From Candidatus Desantisiibacteriota bacterium (GTDB lineage: Bacteria; JACRDZ01), in the NCBI GenBank assembly GCA_016209155.1, contig JACQWU010000236.1, positions 1-14,463 of the forward strand: a DNA stretch of 14,463 nucleotides, in the 5' to 3' direction. The position numbers and the translations under genes were made by a program. The notes beneath the pieces were generated by a model that was given only the letters and a program-made list of their open reading frames with translations, searched no databases and was not told the DNA's origin. This document shows, piece by piece, positions 12,955 through 14,463 of the stretch; the stretch's first letter is position 1, and every line of letters begins with the position of its first letter.

Positions 12955-13327
12955 ATGAATAAAACAATTTATAATCCATTACAAATCCGAGAGATATTTC
13001 ATCTGGAATTCCTAAAATGTTTTAGCCGGAAATTAAGAGCAGATACTTATGCGCTTATTAGTTTCACATTATGATATTCAATCCGCGATAACTCAAAAAA
13101 TAGAAGCATTAGCAGGAAGAGCAGTTGTTCAGGCAAGAGATATTTTTGATCTTTACATTTTGAGTTCCCAAACTTCGGATTTTAAAAATATTGAAGAAAA
13201 TAAATTAAAAATCGCTCAAAAAAATATTTTCAGAATCAATTTTGAAGAGTTTAGAGATTCAGTAGTGTCATATCTGGCATTGGATGCGATATTAGATATG
13301 TCTGAATTTAAAATAGAAGAAAGGTAA
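12955..13327 (+). pseudogene. Remnant of an AbiEii-type nucleotidyltransferase (toxin family)
   Basis: Two out-of-phase pieces remain. The first (12955-13056) reads MNKTIYNPLQIREIFHLEFL...RADTYAL, the usual N-terminus of AbiEii/AbiGii-type nucleotidyltransferases just before the catalytic KGG..LR segment. The second, open from 13049 to 13327 in the +1 frame, reads SHYDIQSAITQKIEALAGRAVVQARDIFDLYIL..., the family's C-terminal helical region with its RD.DLY signature. The catalytic core between them (probably well over 100 residues, including the G(S/G) and DxD motifs) is missing. Read from the first ATG the product stops after 39 residues at 13074. Only the second frame gives a 92-aa product, and it has no credible ribosome site. 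Intact members usually pair with an AbiEi regulator-antitoxin; none is seen here. The remnant ends 8 bases before the helicase start. Confidence 0.68.
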
Positions 13328-13335
13328 AATTATTA

Positions 13336-14463
13336 ATGTTGAATTTAAATTGTTTGAACCCTGTACAAAAAGAAGCAGTTGAAACTATTGACGGGCCTCT
13401 CCTTATTTTAGCCGGAGCAGGAAGCGGAAAAACACGTGTTATTACATACAGGATTGCATATCTAATAAAAGAGATAGGAATACACCCGCAGGAGATATTA
13501 TCAGTCACTTTTACAAATAAAGCCGCAGGTGAAATGAGAGAAAGGGTCATATCTCTCCTTGACGGTGAAGGTAGAAATATTTGGATAAGCACATTCCATT
13601 CGGCATGCGTCCGAATATTGCACAGTAATATTGAACGTCTTGGTTATAAACGCAATTTCGTGATATATTCCGCTTATGAGCAGGAAAAATTATTTAAAGA
13701 AGTAATAAAAAAATTGAATATTACTGATTCGGATTTGCCTATTTCCCGTATTGCATCAAAAGTATCAAGAGCAAAAAATAATCTCATTACCTGCGAAGAA
13801 TTCGGCAAACTTGAAACTAATGACTTTAATGATGAAAAAATAAGTAAAATATATACACAGTATCAAAAAAGACTCAAAGAAAATAATGCAATGGATTTTG
13901 ATGACCTTATTATGCAGACGGTACTGCTTCTCAATAACAATGAAGACATAAGACACCACTATCAGGAACGTTTCCGTTATATCATGGTGGATGAATATCA
14001 GGATACAAATATGGCACAATATATATTTCTTAAACTCCTTTCCGGAAAGTACAAGAATATATGCGTGGTTGGTGATGATGATCAAAGCATTTACGGCTGG
14101 CGCGGTGCGGATGTTGCCAATATACTCAATTTTGAGAAGGATTTCCCCGGAGCAAAAATCGTACGATTGGAACAGAACTATCGCTCAACAGCAACTATTC
14201 TGAAAGCGGCTAACTGTATTATAAAAAATAATAAAAAAAGAAAAGGGAAAAATCTCTGGACAGATAACTCTGAAGGTGAAAATATAACTTTTTATATAGG
14301 TGACAATGAAATTGCAGAAGCATATTTTGTTGCCGGAAAAATTTTCAGTTTTGTTAAAAATGAATCTATGAATTGGCGTGACTTTGCAATATTCTATCGC
14401 ACACATGCTCAATCAAGAGTGCTGGAAGACAATTTGCGCAGGGAAAATATACCTTATATAATA
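13336..14463 (+). CDS. UvrD/PcrA-type superfamily 1 DNA helicase (partial, runs off right edge)
   Basis: The first 376 codons of an SF1A 3'-5' DNA helicase are present; full-length relatives are about 700-750 aa. Visible motifs in order are the Q-motif LNPVQKEAV (7-15), Walker A AGAGSGKT (26-33), motif Ia TFTNKAAGEM (58-67), STFHSACVRIL (90-100), MDFDDLI (191-197), Walker B VDEYQDTN (218-225), motif III VVGDDDQSIYGWRGAD (249-264) and motif IV LEQNYRST (283-290). Walker B reads DEYQD where DE(F/Y)QD is usual, so the ATPase site looks intact. Such enzymes act in nucleotide excision repair, replication restart and plasmid replication. The start is the ATG at 13336, with AAAGG about 12 bases upstream. 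No separate promoter is obvious, so it may be read from the promoter at 12918-12946. Confidence 0.95.
   Translation, partial: MLNLNCLNPVQKEAVETIDGPLLILAGAGSGKTRVITYRIAYLIKEIGIHPQEILSVTFTNKAAGEMRERVISLLDGEGRNIWISTFHSACVRILHSNIERLGYKRNFVIYSAYEQEKLFKEVIKKLNITDSDLPISRIASKVSRAKNNLITCEEFGKLETNDFNDEKISKIYTQYQKRLKENNAMDFDDLIMQTVLLLNNNEDIRHHYQERFRYIMVDEYQDTNMAQYIFLKLLSGKYKNICVVGDDDQSIYGWRGADVANILNFEKDFPGAKIVRLEQNYRSTATILKAANCIIKNNKKRKGKNLWTDNSEGENITFYIGDNEIAEAYFVAGKIFSFVKNESMNWRDFAIFYRTHAQSRVLEDNLRRENIPYII

Noticed and set aside
13765-14412. Minus-strand open frames opposite the right-hand coding region
   Set aside because: They lie antisense to the helicase, whose motifs run continuously through the plus-strand frame.

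Overview
This is an AT-rich bacterial window with dense coding. The gene set suggests an anaerobic, probably uncultivated, electron-transferring bacterium. The evidence is two adjacent giant multiheme c-type cytochrome reading frames, a formate--tetrahydrofolate ligase of the long (about 590 aa) type I associate with Desulfobacterota-like and Chlorobi-like lineages, and a secreted protein of a family known mainly from Bacteroidota-like genomes. I cannot fix the phylum from sequence alone.

Layout. At the left edge (1-1312, minus strand) lie the first 22 codons of a lipoprotein and a GAF + HD-GYP signalling protein whose HD metal motif reads HY. Two tRNA genes follow on the plus strand, Val(UAC) and Asp(GUC), behind a good sigma-70-type promoter and separated by a strong 13-bp hairpin. 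They converge on the cytochrome locus. From 1648 to 9266 (minus) two frames encode a cytochrome with 27 heme sites and a second with 10. The second continues into a coiled coil, beta-sandwich repeats and a right-handed beta-helix. The frames meet at an A7 run and are out of phase by one base. A -1 shift at the A7 would join them into one exported protein of 2539 residues with 37 heme sites. Upstream of the cytochromes on the same strand are a secreted protein usually annotated 'asparagine synthetase B' (9337-10599) and a broken NifU-like Fe-S scaffold gene (10622-10796).

The intergenic region 10797-11046 holds divergent promoters. To the right, on the plus strand, are fhs (11047-12834) with its own promoter and a textbook intrinsic terminator, a promoter whose spacer is a perfect 16-bp palindrome, a remnant of an AbiEii-type nucleotidyltransferase (12955-13327), and the first 376 codons of a UvrD/PcrA-type helicase that runs off the end.

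How the parts fit. The cytochrome product, if fused, has a signal peptide, a long heme wire of repeating units and a C-terminal beta-rich tail, which fits periplasmic or cell-surface electron transfer. The stand-alone second frame has no signal peptide, so it could not be heme-loaded by the periplasmic maturation machinery unless joined to the first. Three loci (the cytochrome junction, nifU-like and AbiEii-like) each look as if an internal segment is missing together with a reading-frame change. This pattern is the most unusual feature of the window and could reflect gene decay, recoding, or assembly error.
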